Shown here: positions 54,201 through 64,000 of the stretch, piece by piece | How positions within the stretch are numbered: the first letter of the stretch is position 1 | How the letters are laid out: every line of letters begins with the position of its first letter | Origin: Lineus longissimus | Taxonomy: Eukaryota; Nemertea; Pilidiophora; Heteronemertea; Lineidae | Assembly: GCF_910592395.1 (NCBI RefSeq) | Contig: NC_088321.1 | Span: forward strand, 2,792,001 to 2,856,000 | Direction of reading: 5' to 3' | DNA length: 64,000 nt | Translations under genes and position numbers: made by a program | The notes under the pieces: model-generated | Seen by the model: only the letters and a program-made list of their open reading frames with translations | Databases searched by the model: none | Told to the model about the DNA's origin: nothing

Positions 54201-54490
54201 AGCTGAAGAAAAGAAGATTGGTGAAAGAAAAAACTGACAGAATACGATGGCAATTGTGACTCTTCAGAAAATACAGAGAGAACGGCTATGTTGCTGTGAT
54301 AGCGACCAATGAGCCTGTACATTACGTGCCCTTTCACTATGTGTATCACCCAGCAAAACCTGGAAAATGAGGATCGTGTGGGACGCTGCCGCACGTCATG
54401 AGGATATACCTGCTTAAATGACCATGTTTATGCAGGAGCAGAAAGCATGAATTCGCTGCTTGGTGACTTGATAAGGTTCATGGAGTTAAA
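51236..54490 (+). pseudogene. Decayed BEL/Pao retrotransposon (gag, protease, start of RT)
   Basis: The pieces in order are: a coiled gag start (EMVKTKQIAEQQIQEARIQA), a gag core with FDGDPLIYARFMMAFKQNVE, LLDAVAKLPMQDRRAWLRET, a protease region (VELKTLNAVSAGEITTISLS), IERLKVLIEGSIPSAYKQLE (end of protease/connector), and an early RT part with VHYVPFHYVYHPAKPGK and MRIVWDAAARHEDIPA. Frameshifts and stops occur every 100-300 bases. No LTRs were identified, and the element stops before the RT catalytic box. FDGDPLxYxxFMxAF and the protease/RT junction are specific to BEL/Pao. It may be a separate copy from the integrase piece at 39.2 kb. Confidence 0.78.
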
Positions 54491-54629
54491 AGTTAAAAAG
54501 TTAAAGTTTAGGGTTTATAGTCTGATATCAACTACGATATAGGTTATCATCCGACTTTCAGTTTAACCCCGGTCTGTCCTGAAACCTTTCAGTAGACCAC
54601 AGATGAGCTGCTCAACCAGCGCTATAATC

Positions 54630-54785
54630 TGTGCATTTCTGACCGGTACCCATTTATACACCTGGGTGCAGAGAGGCAAGTAAGACAAAGAGACCAGCCT
54701 ACAGTCTCACACCGACAGTGGGGATCGAACCCGGGACCTCTTGACCGCTGGTCGACAGTCCAAGCCACTACACCACAGCGGAGTT
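54630..54785 (-). repeat. tRNA-derived SINE
   Basis: On the minus strand the head carries TGTGGTGTAGTGGCTTGGAC (A box) and GTCCCGGGTTCGATCCCCAC (perfect B box). The body then runs into GTGTGAGACTGTAGGC and GTATAAATGGGTACCGGTCA. The B box is intact. The 3' limit is uncertain. Confidence 0.7.
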
Positions 54786-54895
54786 GAGGAGAAGTAGCTT
54801 TCCAAGTTGACATCGATGCGATGTATAATCAGATTTACATCAGGAGGCAACATCGGAATCTGATGACGAGGTTTCTGTAGTTCAAAGATGATGAA

Positions 54896-56243
54896 TTGGA
54901 TGCAGTGCCTGAAGAGTACATGAGTGACTTGACCGCATATAGTGACTTTATTCTTTTTCAAGAACACTGGCAATATGTTGAGCAGCTCAATAAACTGAGC
55001 GCTGACTTAGGACATAACATGAACATTCATGGTGTTTCTGGTATGGATAAGGAATCTTTGTTGGTTTGCAGACCACATGGGGGTGTCGCAATCGCCTGGA
55101 ACGCGAGTTCAGGCGCTGTTGTAAAACCTGTGCAGTGGGAATCCAAACGAGTGTGTGCTGCTCAGGTCAAAAACTTGAGTCTTCATCCTGATCAGAGTGA
55201 AATTCTTTTGGTAAATGTTTATATGCCGACCAACAGTGGTCAGCAGAATATTGGAGATTTTAACGGGGTGTTGCAAGAAATCACAGCCATTCTTGAAAGT
55301 AATCAAGCTACTAATATAATTATTGGAGGGGACTGGAATACTGACTTTAGCAGAGCAGACTCGGCTCATACTCGGGCCTTACTTGATTTCATTGAAAGGG
55401 AGAGCCTGGTCTGTGGACAGGTACCCAATACCTGTAATGCTGAATACACTTTTGAGAGTAAAATAACCGGTGAAAGACCACTAACTGATCATTTAAATGT
55501 TTCGGAAAGTGTGTTTAACTAGAACTGAGATTTCACCGGCACTCCAGAGCTGTGTATCACTTGGCCGTGAGACGGATCAAAAGGGAACAAGATAGAGTTG
55601 CTGCTGAAAAATTGGCTAATTCTCTAAGGGGTAAAAACAATAAAGAATTTTGGAAACGTCAAAAAGATCAAAGGTTCGGGTGGTGTAATTAATGCTGAGT
55701 TCAGTGGATCGAGGGTAAGGAGGATATTTATGAAGTGAAATTTTGTATAATTCCGTGCCTTATTATAATGTTGATATGAATAATTTAAAGGAGTCGATGA
55801 GTGAAAACATCCTGTTAAAGTGTTGTGAGGGTCGGTGTAATAAAAACCACCGGGTTAGCGTTGAGGATGTGAGCCTGGGTATCTGGAAGCTTCTAAGAGG
55901 GGGAAGAAGGATAGTTCCCCTCACATTCAGTCAGATCATTTTATTCATGGAGGTCATAAATCAAATTATGTTATCCTTGCTTCTAAGCTCAATGGTCTCG
56001 CATGGATATTGTCCAACTAGTTTTTCTAAGACGAGGGTGATACCTATACCGAAGAATAATCGTAAATCCTTGAGTTCATCTGACAATTATAGAGGTATAT
56101 CACTTAGCAGCATCATTGGTAAAATTTTAGACAATGTTTTTTTGAAGAAATATGATGCTGTGTTAAGGGCAGAGACATGTATTCATCCACGACCGGAAGT
56201 GTGGCAGTCACATAGAGCTTATCAAAATGTCAAGTTGTGGTAA
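54896..56243 (+). pseudogene. LINE endonuclease and partial RT remnant (LINE E)
   Basis: The frame 54896-55522 encodes most of an apurinic-type endonuclease: LFQEHW with the catalytic Glu, LLVNVYMPTNSGQQNIGDFN, NIIIGGDWNTDF with the conserved Asp/Asn, and LTDHLNV near the usual SDH motif. After a linker with stops (KREQDRVAAEKLANSLRGKN), 55743-56243 gives the start of an RT: SVEDVSLGIWKLL..., TRVIPIPKNNRKSLSSSDNY and RGISLSSIIGKILDN. It breaks off at 56170, where an unrelated dispersed repeat begins. It is the same family as LINE A and LINE B and supplies the 5' half they lack. Confidence 0.82.
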
Positions 56244-56640
56244 ATACATGGCTGGGATGGACCAAAGTGGAATTAATTCTCAATCTGTGGTTGATTCTTA
56301 ATCTACAGAGTCAGGCCATCACAGAAATATGCTTTTTGATGATATATTTAAGAAAATGTGGTCTCACTGGTCAGTTTAGAACTTGTATTTTGACAGGGCC
56401 ATATCAATGCGTCAGTGACGTTTTGATGGATATGGTGTACGGAAATCATTTTTTCTCTGGCAATCTGTATTGGAATATTTTTAAACTTTATTATGCTATT
56501 GGCAAAGGGTTGTTCTTGACACATATAAAATTTTGTGCAGATTGATTGGTCCAAGGAGTACTTTTTTTACCAAAACTTATGAACAACAATGTAGACTTAA
56601 TGTACACAGGTTTTAATAGAGGGCTCCGGCCTAGTAGTCA
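56175..56640 (+). repeat. Dispersed ~460-bp repeat, copy 1
   Basis: CAGAGACATGTATTCATCCA, GTGGTAAATACATG, GTGGATTCTTAATCTACAGA-like, CAGTTTAGAACTTGTATT and GGCAATC(T/G)GTATTGGAAT blocks recur in the same order at 62795-63260. It is noncoding and AT-rich, and is fused to the end of LINE E. Confidence 0.7.
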
Positions 56641-56727
56641 AAATGGTTGACCAGGTATGAAAAATTTGACACTTGCCATGCTTGCACGCACATTTTATTT
56701 CTCTATTCTGCACGTCCTTTTCATTCC

Positions 56728-57430
56728 TTTTTAGCTCACCTCTTAGCAGAGGTGAGCTTATCCCATACCGTGGCGTCCGTCGTCCGTCGTCGTCGTCCGT
56801 CGTCCGTTAGCAGGGCACGTTTCGTAACTGTTAGAGCTATTGAGTTGAAACTTGGTACACATGTACCCTTATGTAATGACACCTTGGAGACCAAGTTTCG
56901 GTCCGATTCGTTTCATGGTTTTGCCACCAATTTGATATCATGGGTACATCTAACCACCATACAGTATATGTCACACAGGTTTTTAATTCGCCGTCAGGCC
57001 GTAACTATGGCACGTTTCTTAACTGCAATGACTATTGATCACAAATTAAGTACACATGTACCCCTTGGTCAGGTGATCTCAGGTATCGAAGTTTGGTGCG
57101 ATCTGATTTGCCGTTTGGCCTCCAGGGAGGGGGCCAAATCCTAAATTCTTCAAAATGCCATTATTCCTAGTAATGACTTGCCCGATTGGCACCAATTTTA
57201 TATCATAGGTACATCAAATTCTAACAACCATTCAATGTGTCACCAGGGTCTTCTTTGATTTGACCTACTTTTCAAGGTCACAGAGGTCGAATGTACTGTA
57301 AATTGGCCATTTTAGGGAAATTGTAATTGCTTGGACCTACATCAAACCTAACACTACATGACACAATACCATGCTCTTTATCCATCTTTCCTCCACATGA
57401 GGTGAGCACAATGGCCCTGGCCATTTCATT
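56728..57430 (+). mobile_element. AGCTCACC dispersed element, internally deleted copy
   Basis: Both ends match 42966-44090 almost exactly (TTTTAGCTCACCTCTTAGCA at left, CCTGGCCATTTCATT at right). About 0.4 kb, roughly one internal 300-bp unit plus part of another, is missing. One AGGTCA-CAG-AGGTCG pair remains at 57275-57289. Confidence 0.8.
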
Positions 57431-57908
57431 CTTGTAGTTGAACCAATATTTATGGCATTATTGTACATATTAACCCTTTCAGCCGCAATCATGGATTCAG
57501 ACCTTAAAACTGAAAATAAACCAGAACAGCGAACCTGGTCTGAAGTCGAATAGTGTATAACAGTCTGTGTATGGACTGGGTATAGTCGTAGTTATGGGGA
57601 GACACGGAACGGGTGCAGCAAAAAGCACACGGCCCATACATGCCATAGGCTTGCTTATATTGCTTACTATGGTGGCCCCTTGCCTTTTGGACTTGATGTC
57701 TCTCACAAAAGCCACAATGAATGCGCTGTGTGTCAATGTTGACCACTTGAGTTTAGAAGCGAGGGGTATTAACAACCAGAGGAAGACTTGCCTGGCTGAA
57801 AAGAAATGCTTTGGGCACTTAGATAAAAAAGACTGCTTGTTTTGAGGTAAATGCAAGGTCAAACTACATGTAGTATAATAGTGAGTATAAAGTGAAGCTA
57901 GTGATATA
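57431..57908. other. Spacer, nothing recognised
   Basis: Overlapping short open frames on both strands have no recognisable motif. Confidence 0.45.
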
Positions 57909-58386
57909 TTAAATTGTTTCTGAGCTGGATGAAATTGCTGTGTGTTGTCGAAACTGGTGGTTGTAATCTCTTGCTAGTCTCTTAGCTCTCTCCTTTAATC
58001 CACCCTCCTCCTCCAGTTCTAGCCTGTCCTTATGGTAATCCATGTCTTTAACTGCCCCCCTTCTCTTGGCTTGATAGAAAGCACGCATTCGGATTGTCCT
58101 CACAACTCGTCATCTAATCCTAGTTTTTAGCTCGCTTTCCAATTTCTTATAGTACCATTTCCTATTGTCCATTTCTTTCAGACAATTCATTGCTGCTGCT
58201 GAAATTCGGGCACCAAGTCTCTTGAGCTTCAGTGGAATGGACTTTCCCCGTTTATTGTTCATGGTGTGGATTGCTGCATGAACACGACTGCGATAGTTTT
58301 TAAGGTGAGTCGCGTTTTTTGGGGCAATCAAATTCAATTGCCGATTGGCACTCTCACAGGCCTGTGTGTTTGTCGCATGTCATATA

Positions 58387-59232
58387 TTTTGGCTCACCTG
58401 TGAGCCTTTAGCATCACGCAAAGTCCGTCGGTCGTTGTCGTCGTCGTCGTTAGACATGGGTTGCACGTTTTGTAACTGCTCAAGCTTTTGAACTCTAACT
58501 CCGTACACATGTACCCCTAGGTGACCGCTACTCAGAGACCGAATCGGGGCCTCATATGATACAAGGTTTTGCCACCAGGGGGCCAGAGGTCAAAAATGGA
58601 AAAATTGTGTTTTCTCCCGTATCACCGGTCTGAAAAATTTGAAAAAAATATGGTAGGTACTTCTACCAATGGGACATCGAATATCCTCCGGGTTTTTGAT
58701 TTTACGTACTTTTGAAGCTCACAGAGGTCAAAGTTTGTCGGCAGTAACACCGTTAGTCGGTGGTGGCACGTTTCGTAACCACTTCAGCCAGAGATCTCAA
58801 ACTTGGTACAAATGTACCCCTGGGTGACCCCTACTCAGAGACCGAATCTTGGCGTAATACAATTCACAGTTTGGCCAATAGGAGGCCAACACCACCTGCC
58901 TCCGATTATACCAGCCGACTGAAACATATGTTATTCTTGGCGACTTCAACATGAATTCAATAGCGGGAGGTGAACATTTCAATGCCAAACTTGAAAAATT
59001 CTTTCTCCAGGAATATAACATGAAGCAAACAGTCACTGAAGAAACAACTGATTACCACACCAAATTAGACCTTGTATTTACAAATGAACATCATGTGGAT
59101 CATACAGGGGTCATTGACAATTGCTGGTCTGACCATAAAATGATATATACAGCTTTACCAATGTCAGAATCACTGACCCCATAGCCTTCCCTTTGACACA
59201 GGTGAGCTCATGGTCCCTGGACCATTTCATTT
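58387..59232 (+). mobile_element. AGCTCACC-type element carrying an endonuclease fragment
   Basis: The left end TTTTGGCTCACCTGTGAGCC forms a hairpin, followed by (GTC)n, then GGGTTGCACGTTTTGTAACT and a TGTACCCCTGGGTGACC block. The right end is CACAGGTGAGCTCATGGTCC and CCATTTCATTT. It interrupts the transposase pseudogene. ACATG occurs at both outer junctions and may be a 5-bp target duplication. Unlike other copies it holds a coding fragment (58903-59181). Confidence 0.7.
58903..59181 (+). pseudogene. Endonuclease/exonuclease/phosphatase-fold C-terminal fragment
   Basis: The plus frame reads YVILGDFNMNSIAGGEHFNA, TTDYHTKLDLVFTNEHHVDH and CWSDHKMIYTALPM before TAG. GDFN, the LDLVFTN strand and SDH are the C-terminal catalytic motifs of the EEP superfamily as found in LINE and Helentron proteins. 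Only about 90 residues are present, so it is not functional alone. It may reveal the autonomous partner of this element family. Confidence 0.7.
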
Positions 59233-60948
59233 AGACATGTTTTGATCAACTTCATCTCCAGTATGCTTCTCACTAGAAGCTTGTCAGCATCACTCATGTT
59301 GAGGTCCTTGGCTGACAACTCCAAGTTGCCTAGTTTGCATGCAACATCCAACAAGAACCTTGGCCATCGCATACGGTTGTTTAGATTGAACACTGGCTGC
59401 AGTCACCGTCGGAACAAGCGATCAGATTGTCCACTATTGTGGCTAAGTTTTCACCAATTTGGTCAGTATCCCCATGATACTTTTTAAACAGGGTATCGAA
59501 AATTGTGGATGCACGGATTGCAATGTCACTGGAGAGACATTTCTTCGCCTCTGCTGCATCAGGTGCCTTCATACCAGCAAACATTTCCTTTGAAAATTGG
59601 GCTCTCATGCCTTTTCGAAATTGGGCTTGACCCAAATGATATGTATCCGACATCCTTTCTACTTTTAAGGCCTTCCCAAGAAAGGTGCTGAAAGCATCCT
59701 CCATGCCGGCACTACATCTACCGTCACCGTCGGTTGTACAGCAATGAACAAGTAAGTGATTAGCTGCCAACTCTAAGCCAACCATATTACCAATGTCATA
59801 TTCCCTGAGAACTTGATAATCTGGAAGATTCGCCTTGCATCCATCATGTGCTTCATCTGTGCCACACTTTGGTTGGAACCCTCTTCCTAAAAGCCATGCA
59901 CCCTTATAACACAGTTTGTCTAGTATTCCTACTGCAACGATTTTGTGGGACGGTGTCTCATTTTCACGAACTAATACCACCGCTTGAGTTGCGGTTTGAC
60001 CGGGCCTACTTCGTCTGGCAATAGTAACACTATTGGAGACTGTATCCATTTGAACACTGACTCCTGATTGATCACATCTCATTCTTTTCACCTCTTTTAG
60101 ATAATCCTGTTGTCTCTTCAAGTCCTCCTTATTCAGTTCAACAGTTTCCATCCCAACCCTGTTGACGGTGTTTTGTAAACTTGACTTCGACATTGGTGGA
60201 ACATTTGCTATTGACAGTAATGTCCTAGTCTTTGATTGGCTACCAATTTCCTGAGAAGCCAGTGCCAATGCAACATTTATTTCACCCTGCTTTGCACCAC
60301 GACCTTGCTTCTCTATTTCATTATAGAGTTTAGAATAATGCTTCCCACAAGCAAACTTACAATTTGCACGCCTCAGTGCCCAGCGGCACTAGCACCCTTC
60401 TTGATGTCATGTTCTATCTCAAACTTTGGAATGTCACAGTGACCAATAAAGTTAAAATAGAGCTCTGCACACCCATTCAGCATTTCAAGAATTTTAAAGT
60501 TGCTGGCAACAATGTTAATATCCTCAGTTAGTTTAACATCCGTATTGTCCTTTGCAGCATCCTGTCCCCTCCGGCGAAGTATCTTCAGTGGGCTGACCGT
60601 GTTCTCGACCGTCGGTGCATAGATTATCCCATCCGATCGCTCACGCACAACATTGTTGTAATCCTCATGACTGAAACGAGACCAGCTACCATCGGTTTTC
60701 TCTGGAGGCATTGTCCTGCTGTAGGGCGAGTGGTAAGAGTGACCAACTTGAAATCCACGGCTTGGCTTTTTGCTGAGCTTAGGCATCTTGAGTTGAAGTT
60801 TACTCTGTGGAGTCCACATGTAAAGTGACCCCCCCCCCCCGAGCATACCTAGTTGAAGCTTGAGGATATTGGGATGGTTCATCATTGTGCTTCTTTGTAC
60901 TGATGAGTTGCTAAGATAAACAAATATTTTAGCCATAACAAAAGTCAT

Positions 60949-61315
60949 ATCCTAATGAAAAACAAACATGTGGTACACATGTGTCCTTTGGTCTTTCAAG
61001 TTGAGAATGTGAGTAAATGAGGTTTCTCAGGGTCAAAGGGGTTCACTTTGAATTGGCCACACATGCTCTTTGCTGGCCATATGAAGTTCAAACTTGATAG
61101 GTAGGCAAGTGTGAATCTGAAGTAATCTGGAATTATGACTTTTTGAAAATTCAGACTCGGTGTTCTTGAGACAATTTCTATAATCCGTTGTCATGGTAAC
61201 TGCCCAAACTTAGAAACCTGGCCCTGGGACATCCAACAATGACCATATGAACTCAAAAACTCTTTCTTTCTAATAATAAATAATTATGAGACTTATATAG
61301 CACTAAATCCAACTG
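60949..61315. other. Spacer, nothing recognised
   Basis: No exon, RNA gene or repeat was identified upstream of the transposase pseudogene. Confidence 0.45.
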
Positions 61316-61615
61316 GTTTCAGTCACTCAAAGCGCTTCACATTACCCCTAGCTATTGGCCTGTACATTCTTAGTTCAAGCTCTACTCTCTGGGAGTATTA
61401 CAGGTCCGAGCTGCAGCTATACAGCGCTCAGGACTAACATTCATAGTGTGCTAACTCTGCCAGCTAGATACCCATTTACTCCTAGGTCGAGAGAAGCAAG
61501 TAGGGTTAAGTGCCTTGCTCAAAGACACAAAGACGAAACAGCAGTGACCCTTCTGAGAATCGACCAACGACCTCCTGATTTTGAGCCCGGTGCCCTAACC
61601 ACTACGCCACTGATC
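61316..61615 (-). repeat. tRNA-derived SINE, long copy
   Basis: The minus strand begins AGTGGCGTAGTGGTTAGGGC (A box), then GGTCGTTGGTCGATTCTCAG (B box). A conserved central region, TTGAGCAAGGCACTTAACCC, leads to CTAGGAGTAAATGGGTATCT and a tail. This order (tRNA head, conserved core, lineage tail) is the known structure of widespread animal SINEs. It is the best-preserved SINE in the window. Confidence 0.8.
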
Positions 61616-62794
61616 TTCCCTATAATGATGTATATATCCTTTATTTCAAACTAACAGTGCTTGGTAGGATTTAATAATTTTTAACAGAAATATTACATGT
61701 TCGATATTTAAGAATTTGCCACGCCCACATCACTTCAACATAGAATTTGAGGCCGGACATAGCAAGAAGATGAACTCGAATAAAAAATTTTATAATTCAA
61801 TATAATTCAAAAATTCCTTTTGCACAGTAATGTGGGCATCTTGGGGAATCGGAAAACAGCAGAACATTTGACCTGGGGCCAACATTGCTTCTCTAGTACT
61901 ATTGGAAACATGGCGGCATTCTTGCGGGATACTTAAATGTAGACAGATGTTGTCTTATTTTCTCGACCCTTCACATTGTTTACACTTCTTTTGCATGTTT
62001 TTGAATCAGTTTTAAATGAGTTATCATACATTTTAACCCTTAGCAGAGTTGCATTACTCATTCCATGCTATTGAACAGAAATCCAAAAATCGAGACTGAT
62101 ATGTACTGTGTTGTAGGCCTATCCATAGTGTTGTATGTGATATACTTCATGCCTATGAACTCAGTTGATGTTGGGCCTTACATGCAGTCAGAATTAGTCA
62201 TTTTATTTCAGACTCTTCTACTGGTTGCAGTATCCTGCAAGACCTGGGTCCTGTCAGTTCTCTTCGCAATCTCTGATTGAGGTACTGATGCATCAGATCA
62301 CTCTTCAAGGACAAGGCTGTACCGGCACGATATCTCCTCATTGAGAATGTGACCAATTTAACATCTACTATCTGTTGAGGTGGATTCATAACAAAGCATT
62401 TTAGCATTTTTTCTCTCTTTTTAATGAATCGACATATTTGTCAGATTTCAACGCATTTACAGAGTATAAGCGCAGACCCTTGCGGCATTGGGCACCAGAG
62501 CCAATGATGACATGTGCCAATATATTGTTATTTCTGATTACATGTATAGTCTTTGTATAAAACAAACTGCTCCATAGTATCAAGTCATATTTGACAAAAT
62601 TATTAGCTCTTGAGTTTGGTTTAGCTTCAGAATTAAAAGGTTGGCGTGGCACATTCAGATATAGCTTTGAGTAGATGAACTCCTCAAATTTCTTTAAAAG
62701 TCAATATTATTTAAAACTTTCTTTTGCAGACTGTTGTGAACATCTGGGGGAATCTAGGCAGAAATTCTGACCTGGGGTCAAAACTGGCAGTACT
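61616..62794. other. Spacer with a weak internal duplication
   Basis: The blocks around 61815-61905 and 62715-62800 share TTTTGCA, ATCT(T/G)GGGGAAT and GACCTGGGGNCAA in order, probably belonging to the repeat that continues at 62795-63260. No exon was recognised. Confidence 0.45.
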
Positions 62795-63260
62795 AGGGCA
62801 GAGACATGTATTCATCCACAGGCGGAAGTGTGGCACTGGCACATAGTCCGTACTGAACTGTGAAGCTGTGGTAAATACATGACTGTGATGGGTGAAAGTG
62901 GATTTATTCTTCAATCTTTGGTGGATTCTTAATCTACAGAGCCAGGCCATACGTAACAGGGATATACTTTTTGATAATTAATTTAGGGAAATATTGTGTC
63001 AGTGGCCAGTTTAGAACTTGTATTCTAATAGGCCCAGTCCGCAGGTGACGATTTGATGGCAATCCTGTACACAAATCAATTTTTCTCAGGCAATCGGTAT
63101 TGGAATGTTTTGAATTTTTACACATATTTTGATAAAAGCCTCTTCATAACACATGTAAAATTTGGTGAGAATTAAAGCACCCTTGGTGTACTTCTTTCAC
63201 CAACCTATGTTCATTAAAATGTACACAGAATGTACACGCTGGCTAATAGAGGTCTCTGGA
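62795..63260 (+). repeat. Dispersed ~460-bp repeat, copy 2
   Basis: The direct-orientation partner of 56175-56640. The copies differ by scattered substitutions and small indels, so both are old. Confidence 0.7.
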
Positions 63261-63568
63261 CTGCAAATTTTTTTTTTGCGTCTCAGTAGTTAAATTGATT
63301 CATAGATACAGTAGTTGTCAGGTTCATAATAATGTTCAGTTATGGATAATTTGATTCTTTTCTGGTATTTTGATTGTGTACAACTCAAAATTTAGCAAGG
63401 GGGGATTTGCTGTGTATTCCACTCTTTGTAATTCGCGCCTTACGTTGGTGGCGCCGTCTGTGTTAAGTTGAATAAACCTCTAGGACCCACATATATAGTA
63501 AACCGAGTCTCTGTTGAACTTTGATCTAAAGGCCTCCATACACTGCATGACAGAAGTCATTTTGTGGC

Positions 63569-63787
63569 TTGTTACCAAAAAAAATTTTGCAATGTAGATT
63601 TTGTGATCTTTGGGGGGTGCAAGAATGTCTTTTCAACGTCAAGTCCCCTCTGTACCACGATAGGAACGAAAAGAGGAAAAAGATAGCCAAAATCGCTACT
63701 GAATTGGACGTCACCGGTAAGGTTCACATTGGTAATGTTGGTAAATATGCCCCGACCAATTTCAATACACGTTTACCCAAGAAATAA
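63569..63787 (+). CDS. Possible MADF/SANT-like exon, partial
   Basis: The frame reads LWGVQECLFNVKSPLYHDRN, then EKRKKIAKIATELDVTG, where CACCG|GTAAGG could be a donor. The pattern (x)LFNVKSxxYHDRNxKxxxIxxIAxxL resembles the MADF DNA-binding domain, whose first helix would lie in an upstream exon. If the donor is used, the exon ends near 63717. If not, the frame runs to TAA at 63787. A transposon-derived MADF protein is equally possible. Confidence 0.35.
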   Translation: MLPKKILQCRFCDLWGVQECLFNVKSPLYHDRNEKRKKIAKIATELDVTGKVHIGNVGKYAPTNFNTRLPKK

Positions 63788-64000
63788 ATGAACAAAATTT
63801 TACTATCCAGTTTAATATTATTTGCTTGGAAGACAATACAAGAAAATTGGATGTAAACCCTGTGATTTTAACGTAATTCATCCACTACTTAAGAATCCAT
63901 GTTGGTCGTTTAAATTAGAATGAGGACAGAGCAAATCGCACGTGGACCCACTTCCCTTTGCGTGGTACACAGGCTACAGGCAAAGATTCTGTGGCAAAAT
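63788..64000. other. Right edge, nothing recognised
   Basis: Short noncoding-looking sequence at the end of the window. Confidence 0.4.

Larger units (their letters stand above)
57909..60948 (-). pseudogene. DDE-type (Mutator-like architecture) transposase pseudogene, split by an insertion
   Basis: The likely start is MPKLSKKPSRGFQVGHSYHS (ATG at 60786). Segment 1 runs to about 60386 and a frameshift follows. The next frame restores RRANCKFACGKHYSKLYNEI, PPMSKSSLQNTVNRVG, VSVQMDTVSNSV (candidate first Asp), CYKGAWLLGRGFQPKCG, CTTDGDGRCSAGMEDAFSTF (candidate second Asp) and DTYHLGQAQFRKGMRAQFSK. A second shift near 59390 leads to NMSDADKLLVRSILEMKLIK. Then the element at 58387-59232 intervenes. 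Beyond it the gene resumes as NTQACESANRQLNLIAPKNA, with an in-frame TGA near 58109. The GDG and HLGQ plan parallels Mutator-like transposases that are widespread but little studied in invertebrates. The exact superfamily is not certain. Confidence 0.7.

Overview
The window is eukaryotic genomic DNA from a metazoan. The base composition is AT-rich, the genes are split by GT-AG introns, and there are no operons. The transposon mix (Tc1, Mutator-like, hAT, Harbinger, BEL/Pao, several LINE lineages, tRNA-derived SINEs) and the dispersed TTTTAGCTCACC...GTCCGTCGTC elements suggest a marine invertebrate, most likely a lophotrochozoan such as a mollusc or brachiopod. That taxonomic call is inference only.

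The one convincing host gene lies on the minus strand, from 35363 down to 825, and runs off both ends. Eight exons can be placed. All seven introns begin GT, end AG and keep the reading frame. In transcript order they encode a short linker, a charged coiled coil, an acidic all-helical region resembling a death-effector-type fold, and then a MAP3K/STE-like protein kinase domain up to the W of subdomain IX. The kinase keeps the glycine loop, the VAIK lysine, the alpha-C glutamate, HRDIKxxN, DFG and SPE. Its introns of 14.2, 10.5 and 6.5 kb are packed with transposons.

Intron 7 (1024-15191) holds: a complete but decayed Mutator-like element with minisatellite-type inverted termini and a 9-bp target duplication (1159-4071); an intact Tc1 element (6336-7952); an array of about 30-bp GGAC...GTCC units (8999-9279); a 5'-truncated LINE (9.7-10.98 kb); and a nest of a Harbinger deletion derivative inside a palindromic 9-bp-TSD element (11248-12666). 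Intron 5 (15709-22247) holds a 1-kb ATCGAATGAA array built around a short signal-peptide ORF and CACGTG/TGACGTCA sites, and the second copy of a 520-bp repeat. Intron 2 (24242-34693) holds three LINE remnants, a 362-bp MITE and SINE-like sequences.

Upstream of the kinase (35.4-64 kb) the window is mostly mobile DNA. It has local duplications at 36-42 kb, BEL/Pao remnants (39.2-39.7 and 51.2-54.5 kb), and a complete hAT element with a three-exon 703-residue transposase (44137-48288). It also has a decayed DDE-type transposase gene (57.9-60.9 kb) split by an AGCTCACC element that carries an endonuclease fragment, a LINE endonuclease remnant (54.9-56.2 kb), SINEs, and a partial MADF-like exon at the right edge. 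Two transposases look intact and possibly functional: Tc1 and hAT. The rest are fossils.
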